Shown here: piece after piece, positions 15,793-23,609 of the stretch
How positions within the stretch are numbered: position 1 is the first letter of the stretch
Layout of the letters: every line of letters begins with the position of its first letter
NCBI RefSeq assembly: GCF_003224335.1
Contig: NZ_QKLF01000001.1
Span: 682,001 to 746,000, forward strand
DNA from: Curtobacterium sp. MCJR17_055
GTDB lineage: Bacteria > Actinomycetota > Actinomycetes > Actinomycetales > Microbacteriaceae
DNA: 64,000 bases
Direction: 5' to 3'
Program-made: the position numbers and the translations under genes
Notes under the pieces: generated by a model
The model's database searches: none
Seen by the model: only the letters and a program-made list of their open reading frames with translations
Told to the model about the DNA's origin: nothing

Positions 15793-16626
15793 ATGACCAC
15801 CGTTCCGAACATCACGCTCAACGACGGACGCACGATCCCGCAGCTCGGCTTCGGCGTCTTCCAGATCGACCCCGCCGAGACGAAGGCCGCAACCCTCACT
15901 GCGCTCGAGGTCGGCTACCGCCACATCGACACCGCCGAGATGTACGGCAACGAGAAGGAGGTCGGTGAGGCGATCGCCGAGTCGGGCATCCCCCGCGAGG
16001 AGGTCTTCGTCACCTCGAAGCTCAACAACGGCTTCCACGCCCCGGACGCAGCAGCCGAGAACGGCAAGAAGTCGGCCGACCTGCTCGGTGGCTACACGGA
16101 CCTCTTCCTCATCCACTGGCCGCTCCCGACCGTGAGCGACTTCGTCCCGACCTGGAAGGCGCTCGAGGAGCTCTACCACGCCGGCACCGCGCGCTCGATC
16201 GGCGTCAGCAACTTCCAGGCGCACCACCTGAACCGTCTCGCTGCCGAGACCACGATCACGCCGGCCGTGAACCAGATCGAGGTGCACCCGTACCTCGTGC
16301 AGGACGAGCTCCGCGCGTACGGCTCGGAGCACGGCATCGCGACCGAGGCCTGGTCCCCGATCGCCCAGGGTCTCGTGCTCGACGACGAGACGATCACCCG
16401 CATCGCCCGCAGCACGGGCAAGACCCCGGCCCAGGTCGTCCTCCGCTGGCACATCCAGCGCGGCGACATCGTCTTCCCGAAGTCGGTGACCCGCTCGCGC
16501 GTCGAGGAGAACTTCCAGATCTTCGACTTCGAGCTCTCGGACGAGGACATGACGGACATCACGACGCTCGACAAGGGCCACCGCACCGGCCCCGACCCGG
16601 ACACGTTCGACTACGTCCCCGCGTAG
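15793..16626 (+). CDS. Aldo/keto reductase (AKR5-like, 2,5-diketo-D-gluconate reductase type)
   Basis: 277 residues, typical family length. Motifs: GFGVFQID, GYRHIDTAEMYGNEKEVGEAI (catalytic Asp and Tyr), LFLIHWPLP (His), GVSNFQAHHL, VNQIEVHPYL and IVFPKSVTRSRVEENFQIFDFEL (NADPH-binding Lys/Ser/Arg loop). It should reduce aldehydes or ketones with NADPH in the cytosol; the AKR3/AKR5-type signatures fit 2,5-diketogluconate reductases but substrate range is broad. The start MTTVPNITLN was chosen over the TTG four codons earlier because the family begins here. Own transcript, ended by a strong hairpin. Confidence 0.95.
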   Translation: MTTVPNITLNDGRTIPQLGFGVFQIDPAETKAATLTALEVGYRHIDTAEMYGNEKEVGEAIAESGIPREEVFVTSKLNNGFHAPDAAAENGKKSADLLGGYTDLFLIHWPLPTVSDFVPTWKALEELYHAGTARSIGVSNFQAHHLNRLAAETTITPAVNQIEVHPYLVQDELRAYGSEHGIATEAWSPIAQGLVLDDETITRIARSTGKTPAQVVLRWHIQRGDIVFPKSVTRSRVEENFQIFDFELSDEDMTDITTLDKGHRTGPDPDTFDYVPA

Positions 16627-16639
16627 TCAACGCTCCCAC

Positions 16640-16675
16640 GAGGAAAGCCCCGGCCATCTGGTCGGGGCTTTCCTC
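16640..16675 (+). terminator. Rho-independent terminator of the aldo/keto reductase gene
   Basis: GAGGAAAGCCCCG and CGGGGCTTTCCTC form a 13-bp perfect stem with a 10-base loop, 13 bp after the stop; followed by GTTCT. Confidence 0.9.
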
Positions 16676-16775
16676 GTTCTGGTGGAGGAACCTCACCATC
16701 ACACTCGGGATCTTCTCCGTATGCCACATGCAGTATTCCCAGGTCCGCGTGCTCCGCGCGGACAGGAAGGGAACC

Positions 16776-18848
16776 ATGCGCACGATCCACCGAGCAACAG
16801 CCGGGGCCGCCTTCGGCCTCGTCCTCGCCGCAACCCTCGTCCCGTCGGCCGCCTCCGCCGCGACGAGCACTGCGGACACCCCGTCGATCCCGGGGGCGAC
16901 GGCTTCACGGCCGATCGTCGGCAGCACCACGAACGTGTACACGGTGCAGGGCGCCACCGCCCAGGGCGAGCGGGACGGCAACCGCCTGTTCGTCACCGGG
17001 CAGGCCACCCCGGAGGCCCAGGTCACGAGCTCCGTCACCGGCGGCACGCTGAAGATCGTCGACGCGGACGGGCACGTCCTGTGCACCGGCACCGCGACCC
17101 AGGCGCGTCCGAACCTGTACTCCTGCACGCTCGAGTCGCTCGTGTCCGGTCCGCAGACCATCACGGCGTCGGTCGTCAAGAAGAACGGCACGTACAGCAT
17201 GCCGGGTCAGGCCGAGCTCGACGCCTACGCGGCGACCCCGACGATCGACTCCGTCACCCGCGACGGTGACGACCTCGTGGTCACGGGTCACACGAACCTC
17301 CGCGCCGAGGTCCAGACGTCGACCGACCGCGAGACCGTCCTGGCCACCGCCGAGACCGGGTCGAACGGCGACTTCAGCGTCCGGATCCCGGGCGGTGCCG
17401 ACGCCGAGCACGCCTTCGTCCGGACCGTGAACGACGCCGTCCCGGCGAGCACGCCCGACCACGACCGGTTCGCGGCGAGCGGCTGGGTGGTGGCGGAGGT
17501 CGGCGCGGACGCCGGGGACGGCTCGGGCTCCGGCTCGGGTGGGGAGGACTCCGGCACCGGCGAAGGCTCCGGCTCCGGCTCCGAGAACCTGGGCCCCGGC
17601 GAGGCGACCGAACCGGTCTACGACGTGACGAGCCCCTCTGACGGCGCCACGGTCGACACCGCACAGCCGACCTTCACCGGGCACGGTCGCCCGAACGGCC
17701 GCGTCAGCATCCTCGCGATGGGCGTCGACCCCCTCGGGAGCACGACCGCCGACGCCGACGGCAACTGGTCGGTCACGATCGAGGGCGCGCTGCACCTCGG
17801 CGACAACGGCATCGTCGTCGCATTCGAGCAGCCGGACGGCAGCTGGCAGAAGCGGGTCTCCCAGAGCGTCACCTGGGCCCCGAAGACCACCGGCTTCACC
17901 ATCGCGACGCCCGCCGACGGCTCCACCGTGACGGAGGCCCGTCCGACCATCGAGGGGTCGACCGTCGGCTCGTACCGACAGGTCCTGGTCACGGACCACA
18001 CCGGGTCCATGGCCGCGCACGGCACGACCGACGCCGACGGCGACTTCCGGATCGCGTTCTCGGAGGACCTCGAGGAGGGCCTGAACGAGCTCACCGTGCA
18101 GTACCAGGACGAGCACGGACGCTGGAAGTCGGAGCCGTACTCCCTCCGCTACGACGCCGACGGTGGGACCCCGAACCCCGGCGAGGGCGACGGCGACGGC
18201 AGCGGCACCACGGACCCCGGCGAGGGCGACGGCAGCGGCACCACGGACCCCGGCCAGGGCGACGGCAGCGGCACCACGGACCCCGGCCAGGGCGACGGCA
18301 GCGGAACCACGGACCCGGGCGAGGGTGACGGTGAGGAGACCCCCGCTCCGGCCGAGGTCGCCGTGACCACCAGCCGCCTCACCGCCTCCGAGGTCGTCGC
18401 GCACTTCTCGGGCGCGGAGGGCACCGAGGTGACGGCCACCGCGAACGGCGTCACGAAGCAGGCGACGATCGGCGACGGCGGCGTCGCGAGTGTCGTCCTG
18501 CCTGCACCGGAAGCGCTGACGACGACGGTGCACGTCACCTCGACGAACGGCGACCGCACCGCCGAACAGGACGTGGTCGTCGGCAACGGCGACCACCCGT
18601 CCGACCAGCTCGCGGCCACGGTCGTGAACGCGTCGGCACTCACCGGCAGCGCCGAGATCGACGTCTGGGGCCTCCCCTCGGGCATCGGCGGCCTGCAGGC
18701 GAAGGACGCGGACGGCACGGTCCTCGCCTACAGCGCCATCCACGAGGACGGCACCGGACACCTCACCGTGACCGGGCTGACGGCGGGCGAGCACGTCATC
18801 ACCGTCGTCTCGGGTGACCGCTCCACGCAGGTCACGGTCACGATCTGA
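16776..18848 (+). CDS. Secreted protein with bacterial Ig-like domains and a Gly/Asp repeat linker
   Basis: 690 residues. Sec signal peptide (MRTIHRATAGAAFGLVLAAT ending in VPSAASA-A). The body has an N-terminal beta-domain, at least two Ig-like modules of the kind TSPSDGATVDTAQPTFTGHG... DADGNWSVTIEG (about 285-450), two low-complexity linkers (GSGSGGEDSGTGEGSGSGS at about 250, and four GEGDGSGTTDP-like units at about 468-514), and a C-terminal beta-domain. There is no LPxTG, SLH or PG-binding anchor, so it is probably released or held by other contacts. Ribosome site AGGAAGGG fixes this ATG. Such Ig arrays usually act in adhesion or as scaffolds. It resembles in module type, but not in overall sequence, the large Ig protein at 25711. 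Confidence 0.85.
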   Translation: MRTIHRATAGAAFGLVLAATLVPSAASAATSTADTPSIPGATASRPIVGSTTNVYTVQGATAQGERDGNRLFVTGQATPEAQVTSSVTGGTLKIVDADGHVLCTGTATQARPNLYSCTLESLVSGPQTITASVVKKNGTYSMPGQAELDAYAATPTIDSVTRDGDDLVVTGHTNLRAEVQTSTDRETVLATAETGSNGDFSVRIPGGADAEHAFVRTVNDAVPASTPDHDRFAASGWVVAEVGADAGDGSGSGSGGEDSGTGEGSGSGSENLGPGEATEPVYDVTSPSDGATVDTAQPTFTGHGRPNGRVSILAMGVDPLGSTTADADGNWSVTIEGALHLGDNGIVVAFEQPDGSWQKRVSQSVTWAPKTTGFTIATPADGSTVTEARPTIEGSTVGSYRQVLVTDHTGSMAAHGTTDADGDFRIAFSEDLEEGLNELTVQYQDEHGRWKSEPYSLRYDADGGTPNPGEGDGDGSGTTDPGEGDGSGTTDPGQGDGSGTTDPGQGDGSGTTDPGEGDGEETPAPAEVAVTTSRLTASEVVAHFSGAEGTEVTATANGVTKQATIGDGGVASVVLPAPEALTTTVHVTSTNGDRTAEQDVVVGNGDHPSDQLAATVVNASALTGSAEIDVWGLPSGIGGLQAKDADGTVLAYSAIHEDGTGHLTVTGLTAGEHVITVVSGDRSTQVTVTI
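18180..18317 (+). repeat. In-frame tandem repeat, four units of 33-39 bp (GEGDGSGTTDP)
   Basis: One 39-bp unit followed by three 33-bp units, almost identical, encoding GEGDGDGSGTTDP then GEGDGSGTTDP and two GQGDGSGTTDP. All units are multiples of three, so copy number can change without breaking the reading frame. It forms a flexible acidic linker between two beta-domains. Confidence 0.9.
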
Positions 18849-18886
18849 CCCGCACGGCACGACGGCCCGTCACGAGGGTCTGATGC

Positions 18887-18924
18887 GGACGGCCCCGCTC
18901 CACGCCCGTGGTGCGGGGTCGTCC
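18887..18924. terminator. Bidirectional terminator between convergent genes
   Basis: 18-base arms GGACGGCCCCGCTCCACG and CGTGGTGCGGGGTCGTCC with two mismatches and a tight loop. It sits between the Ig-like protein gene (plus) and the methyltransferase gene (minus). Confidence 0.75.
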
Positions 18925-18983
18925 CCGTCGCGGCCGGCCACTCCCCCGGGCCCGCAGACGTCGGCGGCTCGTCTGACCGGAGC

Positions 18984-20135
18984 TCAGCGCGGGGCGACCG
19001 ACGCCGTGACGGTGAACTTCGCCGTCCGCGTCACCTGCCGCGTGGGTCCGACCATGCGCTCGAGCACCGGGCGGTACCGGAGGTGCGAGTTCCACACCGT
19101 CCAGAGTTCCCCACCCGGACGCAACACCGAGGCCGCGTTGCGGAACATCGCCTCGGCGGCGTCCGTCGAGACGGTCGTGTCCGCGTGGAAGGGCGGGTTG
19201 CACAGCACCAGGTCGGCGCTGTCCTCGTCGAGTTCGTCGCCGGCGTCGCTCCGCACGGTACGGACGCGGTCGCCGACGCCGTTGACGTCGGCGGTGAGAC
19301 GCGTCGAGGCGATCGCCGCCGCGGAGACGTCCGTCGCCACCACGCGCACGCGTGGGCGGGAGCGCGCGACGACGGTCGCGACCACCCCGTTGCCGCACCC
19401 GAGGTCGACGACGACCCGGGCCTCCGGCATGGCCGCCTCGGCGGCCTCGAGCAGGACCCGCGTCCCGATGTCGAGCGACGTGCCCGCGAACACGCCGCCG
19501 TGGGCGGCGATGGTGATGTCGAGCTCGTCCTGACGTACCTGACGCGGCCACGGATCGGTCACCGCGGCGCGTTCGGCGGCGGCGCGGAGCGGGTCCGACG
19601 CGATGAGCAGGCGGGACTTGCCGCGCCCACGGCTCGCGACGACCTCGCCGAACGACCGCCGGAGCACGTCGTTCTGGGTCAGGGTCATGTACTTCGTGCG
19701 TCCACCGCAGAGCAGCACGACGTCCGGCGCGGCGAAGCGGGCGACCGCGCGTGCGACCTCGTCCAGGCGGTCGTGCGACTTGCTGAGCCGGAGGATGACG
19801 AGTCGGGCGTCACGGAACGCCTCCTCGAAGCCCTCCGGGTGGTGGAACCCGCGACGGCCGAACGTGCCGGCGCTGGCCTCCAGTGCTCGCTCACCGACGA
19901 GCGAGTCCTGGACCACACGGACATCCGACGCTCCGTGCAGGGCGAGCACTCCGAGGGTGAGCACCCCGTACCGGTCGTCCACCACCGTGACGGCGCCCGG
20001 GTGCCGCAGGGCGTCGCCGTGCACGTGCGGAGCCTCGTCGAGGAGGAACCGGTCGGTCCCGTCGATCGCGATGAGGTCCGGGCCCTGCTCGCGGGCGTGG
20101 CGCCGGAAGTGGTCGGCGAAGTCGAAGGACGGCAC
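18984..20135 (-). CDS. RlmG/RsmC-type 23S/16S rRNA guanine-N2 methyltransferase
   Basis: 383 residues. An N-terminal degenerate methyltransferase-like domain (about 1-190) precedes a catalytic class I domain with motif I VVVDLGCGNGVVA and motif IV NPPFH, followed by GGELWTVWNSHLRYRP, the pattern of RsmC/RlmG-type enzymes that use S-adenosylmethionine to methylate guanine N2 in rRNA. The length of about 380 with two tandem domains fits RlmG (G1835 of 23S rRNA) and RsmC (G1207 of 16S rRNA); these two cannot be separated by eye. GTG start at VPSFDFADHF; the open frame further upstream is not family-like. Single gene facing the Ig-like gene across a terminator. Confidence 0.88.
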   Translation of the reverse strand: MPSFDFADHFRRHAREQGPDLIAIDGTDRFLLDEAPHVHGDALRHPGAVTVVDDRYGVLTLGVLALHGASDVRVVQDSLVGERALEASAGTFGRRGFHHPEGFEEAFRDARLVILRLSKSHDRLDEVARAVARFAAPDVVLLCGGRTKYMTLTQNDVLRRSFGEVVASRGRGKSRLLIASDPLRAAAERAAVTDPWPRQVRQDELDITIAAHGGVFAGTSLDIGTRVLLEAAEAAMPEARVVVDLGCGNGVVATVVARSRPRVRVVATDVSAAAIASTRLTADVNGVGDRVRTVRSDAGDELDEDSADLVLCNPPFHADTTVSTDAAEAMFRNAASVLRPGGELWTVWNSHLRYRPVLERMVGPTRQVTRTAKFTVTASVAPR

Positions 20136-20294
20136 GGACCGAGAGTAGCCGCGGCGCACTGGCAGTCCCGTTCCCCGGTCTGCAACCCGGCGCTGGAGAA
20201 CACCGATATACCACACGCGACATCGTGCAGCAGGAGTCGTACGGTCGGAACACGCCCGGACCGCCCGGGCTCCGCAGCACCGCGAGAGGGGCCG

Positions 20295-20996
20295 ATGTTC
20301 GTAGCGCGACCCACCCCCGGGACGAAGACCCTGCTCCGTGACGTCGCTCGTGAGCGTCTGCGTGCGGAGATCATCAGCGGACGGCTCCGTCCCGGCCAAC
20401 GACTCGACGACGACGAACTCGCGCTGCAGCTCGGGTGTTCACGGACGCCGGTGCGGGAGGCCCTCGCGGACCTGGGTCGCCTCGGTCTGGTCGAACTGCG
20501 GGCGAACCGGTACACACGCGTGGCGGTGCCGCGGGACGAGGACGTCCTCCCTGCGCTGCAGGCCCTGGGGCTCCTGTTCGGCGGTGTGGTGCGGCTCGCC
20601 GTCGCGTCGCTGAGCGACCGGTCACGGTCCTCGCTGTTCCGTCGTCTCGGCGTCCTGCTCGACTGCATGCAGGAGCCGGGATGGATGCCGACGGCTGACG
20701 CGGCGACGCCGGTCTACCGGACCTTCATCAACGAGTGCCACAACCCGATGCTGTCGGCGGCGTTGCTCAGTTCACTCGACGGCCTGACCTTCCGGTTGCG
20801 GAACGACCGGCTGCACGAGGCACTGCCGTGGGAGCACATCCGCAACGGTGTCGTCGCGCTGCGGATCGCCGTGGACGGACGTGACGGACGGCTGGCGGAG
20901 CGAGCGACCTGGGCGGTGCACCTGCTGCCGGACCCGGATCGCGCTGACGCCGGTGACGGGGACGACGACCCGCTCCGAGGACATGCGGAGCGCTGA
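20295..20996 (+). CDS. GntR-family transcriptional regulator (FadR-like)
   Basis: 233 residues. Winged helix at about 10-75: LRDVARERLRAEIISGRLRPGQRLDDDELALQLGCSRTPVREALADLGRLGLVEL, a textbook GntR HTH. The C-terminal all-helical part (NECHNPMLSAALLSSLDGLTFRLRNDRL... AVDGRDGRLAERATWAVHLL) resembles an FCD effector domain but lacks an obvious full set of metal-binding His residues. ATG chosen with GAGAGGGG upstream. It stands alone; the gene behind it is not transcribed with it, so its target cannot be guessed beyond possible autoregulation. The 160-bp upstream gap has an AT-richer spot (GATATACCACACG). Confidence 0.9.
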   Translation: MFVARPTPGTKTLLRDVARERLRAEIISGRLRPGQRLDDDELALQLGCSRTPVREALADLGRLGLVELRANRYTRVAVPRDEDVLPALQALGLLFGGVVRLAVASLSDRSRSSLFRRLGVLLDCMQEPGWMPTADAATPVYRTFINECHNPMLSAALLSSLDGLTFRLRNDRLHEALPWEHIRNGVVALRIAVDGRDGRLAERATWAVHLLPDPDRADAGDGDDDPLRGHAER

Positions 20997-21186
20997 CCGT
21001 GTGCCAGGAGTGCATCCGCCAGGTCATCCGCTCCGTCCGAGCACGTCGCCGGATGGTCGATCGGTGCGTCCCGGCGGACGAGCGGCCCGACGGCTCCGGG
21101 CCGTGCAGTGCCGCGGGCAGTGCGGCCCGCTCGCTCGCCGATCCGCCGCTCGACTGCTGACGGGCACCGTCAGGGCGAACGGTTCG

Positions 21187-21606
21187 TCAGCGCTGCGGCC
21201 GGTAGAGCACGACGGCGGTGTTGCGCTGCGGCCGCATGCCGGCACGCAGGGGCACCGCGGCGCCGGTCGTCGTCGCGGCGAACACCCGAGCACCCGGACG
21301 GCTGATGAGCTGGTCGGCGAGTGCCCGTTCGAGCTCCCGGACACGGGTGCGCAGCTGTGCGTTCTCGTTCTCGAGGTCGAGCACCCGCCGGATGCCCTCG
21401 AGGGACACACCCTCGGACCCGAGCCGCGCGATCTCGCGGAGCTGGGTGATGTCGCGCATCGAGTACCGCCGCGACCCGCCACGGGTGCGCCCGGGCACGA
21501 CGAGGCCGAGCCGGTCGTACTGCCGCAGGGTCTGCGGGTGCATCTCGGCGAGTTCCGCCGCGACCGCGATCGCGAAGACGGGCGAGTTCTCGTCCATCTC
21601 GGTCAT
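21187..21606 (-). CDS. hspR: HspR, MerR-family heat-shock repressor
   Basis: 139 residues. MerR winged helix at about 8-75: VFAIAVAAELAEMHPQTLRQYDRLGLVVPGRTRGGSRRYSMRDITQLREI; MHPQTLRQYDRLGLV is the HspR hallmark. A coiled-coil follows (LDLENENAQLRTRVRELERAL), then a hydrophobic/basic tail. In Streptomyces and mycobacteria HspR binds HAIR sites, needs DnaK as co-repressor, and represses dnaK, clpB and its own operon. HAIR sites are visible here at 8801 and 25516. Ribosome site GGAAGGAG fixes the ATG at MTEMDENSPVF. It is the last gene of the dnaK operon but is set apart from dnaJ by 174 bp with a large hairpin. Confidence 0.96.
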   Translation of the reverse strand: MTEMDENSPVFAIAVAAELAEMHPQTLRQYDRLGLVVPGRTRGGSRRYSMRDITQLREIARLGSEGVSLEGIRRVLDLENENAQLRTRVRELERALADQLISRPGARVFAATTTGAAVPLRAGMRPQRNTAVVLYRPQR

Positions 21607-21698
21607 CGAGCGCTCCTTCCGTCGTGCGCGTGGTGCGGGACCAGTCTGTGCCCGCACCACCGGTTGTGACGGGACGCGCCGGCGGCGCGCCCACCCTG

Positions 21699-21755
21699 CC
21701 GGCCTGGAGGCTCGGCTCGGGTCCCTGACGGAGCCGCGCCGAGCCTCCTGGCCGG
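21699..21755 (-). terminator. Hairpin between dnaJ and hspR; related to the GGAGGCTCGG palindrome family
   Basis: Arms CCGGCCTGGAGGCTCGGC and GCCGAGCCTCCTGGCCGG pair with one mismatch around a 21-base loop. It sits 26 bp after the dnaJ stop and about 90 bp ahead of hspR. It may terminate or attenuate the dnaK-grpE-dnaJ message so that hspR is made at a lower level, or stabilise the 3' end. Confidence 0.65.
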
Positions 21756-21780
21756 TCGTGCAGTGCGGTTCGGTGCGCGG

Positions 21781-22782
21781 CTAGCCGCGCGCCTTCGCGA
21801 GGAGGTCCTCGCGGGGGTCCTCGTCCGGCAGGGCGTCCGCGAGGGCGTCGAGCGCTGCGCGGGCCTTGTCGGAGAGGTGGGACGGGACGGCGACCTGGAC
21901 GGTGGCGAGCAGGTCACCGGTGCCGTTCTTGCCCGGGACGCCCCGGCCCTTGACCCGGAGGACCCGGCCCGAGGGCGTCCCCGGGGCGACCCGCAGCTTG
22001 ACAGGTTCGCCGCCGAGTGTGGGCACCTGGATCGTGGCGCCGAGCGCCGCCTCGACGAACGTCACGGGGACGTCCACGCGGAGGTTCTGCCCGTCGCGCT
22101 CGAACACCGGGTGCTTGCGGACGGAGACGGTGACCACCAGGTCGCCGGCCTCGCCGCCGTCGGGGCTCTGTTCGCCTCGACCACGCAGCCGGATCTTCTG
22201 GCCGTCGGCGACGCCCGCGGGGATGCGGACGTTGACCGGTCGGCCGTTGCCCTGCGCGAGCTTGACGGTGTCGCCGGCGATCGCGGTGGCGAAGTCGAGC
22301 GTGGTCGTCGCGGTGACGTCACGCCCCTTCGTCGGTCCGCCGAAGCCGCGGAAGCCGCCGGAGTTCTGGCCGAAACCGCCCCCGCCGAACATGCCGCCGA
22401 GGATGTCTTCGAACCCGCCCGCACCGCCGGCACCGCCCTGGCCGAACCGGACGCGCTGTCCGCCGCCGCCTCCGCCGAACATGCCGCCGAACACGTCCTC
22501 GAAGCCGCCCTGGCCGCCCGCACCACCCGAGGTGAAGCGAGCGCCGGAGCCCATCGCGCGGACCTGGTCGTACTCCTTGCGCTGCTCCTTGTCGGAGAGC
22601 ACCGAGTACGCCTCGCTGATCTCCTTGAACTTCGACTCGGCAGCAGCGTCACCCGGGTTGGAGTCCGGGTGGTACTGCCGCGCGAGCTTCCGGTACGTCT
22701 TCTTCAGGTCAGCCTCGGAGGCGTCCTTCGACACCCCGAGCACTGCGTAGAAGTCCTTGTCGAACCAGTCCTGACTGGCCAC
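21781..22782 (-). CDS. dnaJ: DnaJ-family co-chaperone lacking the zinc-finger domain
   Basis: 333 residues. J-domain at about 8-72 (DFYAVLGVSKDASEADLKKTYRKLARQYHPD, with HPD), a long Gly/Phe region with two near-repeats (GGFEDVFGGMFGGGGGG and GGFEDILGGMFGGGGFG), then the two C-terminal substrate-binding beta-domains (DVTATTTLDFATAIAGDTVKL... RVAPGTPSGRVLRVKGRGVP). The four CxxCxGxG zinc motifs of classical DnaJ are absent, so this is a CbpA-like (class B) protein, although it occupies the dnaJ place in the operon. It delivers substrates to DnaK and stimulates its ATPase. GTG start behind GGAGG; 30 bp after grpE. Confidence 0.94.
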   Translation of the reverse strand: MASQDWFDKDFYAVLGVSKDASEADLKKTYRKLARQYHPDSNPGDAAAESKFKEISEAYSVLSDKEQRKEYDQVRAMGSGARFTSGGAGGQGGFEDVFGGMFGGGGGGQRVRFGQGGAGGAGGFEDILGGMFGGGGFGQNSGGFRGFGGPTKGRDVTATTTLDFATAIAGDTVKLAQGNGRPVNVRIPAGVADGQKIRLRGRGEQSPDGGEAGDLVVTVSVRKHPVFERDGQNLRVDVPVTFVEAALGATIQVPTLGGEPVKLRVAPGTPSGRVLRVKGRGVPGKNGTGDLLATVQVAVPSHLSDKARAALDALADALPDEDPREDLLAKARG

Positions 22783-22812
22783 GGCTCACCTCCCTTCCAC
22801 CGTCGCCGACCC

Positions 22813-23604
22813 TCAGGCCGGCACCGCCACGGCGACCTTGGCCGCACGGAGCACGCGGTCACCGAGCTTGTAGCCCGGCTCCACGACGTCCGCCACGGTC
22901 TGGCCGGTCGCTCCCGGCGTGGGCAGCTGGACGATCGCCTCGTGCACGTTGGGGTCGAAGGTCTCGCCCTTCTCGCCGATCTGCACGAGCTTGAACTTGT
23001 CGAACCCGCTGCGGAGCTTCTGGGCGATGACCTGCATCGGTCCCTCGGCGAGGTCGCCGTGGGACTCGGCGCGGTTCAGGTCGTCGAGGGCCGGGAGCAG
23101 TGCACGAACGACCTCGGCGATGACGGCTTCGCGGTTGGCGTCCCGGTCACGCTCGACGCGCTTCCGGAAGTTCACGAGCTCGGCCTGGGCGCGGAGCATG
23201 TCCGTCCGCATCTCGCCGACGAGGTCGCGGTCGGACGGCGAGAGCCGGTCCTCGGCGATGCCGGTCGCTGCGTCGGCCAGGAGCGCCTCGTCCTCGGGGC
23301 TCAGGTCGTTCGCCGGCGGGGCGTCCGTCGACACCTCGACGTCCGGACCCTCGGCCTCGATGAGGTCCTCGGTGCCGTCGACGTCAGCCGTCGCGCCGTC
23401 CTCGGAGCCCTCGGCCGGGTTGCCCTGCGCCCGTCCGCCCTGTGCCCGGCCGCCCTGTGCCTGCCCACCCTGGGGGGCGGACCCGGCGGGCCCGGCGGAA
23501 CCATCCGCCGGGCCGGACCCGGTCTGCCCACCGTCAGCCGAGCCTCCAGGCAGGTCGGCGCCGTCGTGCTGCGGGTCCTGCGGGTTCTCGTTGCTGGTGG
23601 TCAT
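22813..23604 (-). CDS. grpE: GrpE nucleotide-exchange factor
   Basis: 263 residues. The first 115 or so are disordered and low-complexity, with short repeats (GGQAQGGRAQGGRAQG) and acidic stretches. The GrpE fold begins near 120: the long coiled-coil helix DLVGEMRTDMLRAQAELVNFRKRVERDRD, then ALLPALDDLNRAESHGD and the beta-wing DPNVHEAIVQLPTPGATGQTVADVVEPGYKLGDRVLRAAKVAVA. It releases ADP from DnaK. The start is 5 bases after the dnaK stop. The extended N-tail is longer than in most GrpE proteins and is built of GC-rich codon repeats. Confidence 0.96.
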   Translation of the reverse strand: MTTSNENPQDPQHDGADLPGGSADGGQTGSGPADGSAGPAGSAPQGGQAQGGRAQGGRAQGNPAEGSEDGATADVDGTEDLIEAEGPDVEVSTDAPPANDLSPEDEALLADAATGIAEDRLSPSDRDLVGEMRTDMLRAQAELVNFRKRVERDRDANREAVIAEVVRALLPALDDLNRAESHGDLAEGPMQVIAQKLRSGFDKFKLVQIGEKGETFDPNVHEAIVQLPTPGATGQTVADVVEPGYKLGDRVLRAAKVAVAVPA

Positions 23605-23609
23605 GTGTC

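Noticed and set aside
18180..18317. Regular repeats resembling a CRISPR-like array
   Set aside because: Units are contiguous 33-39-bp coding repeats without spacers, in the frame of the Ig-like protein.
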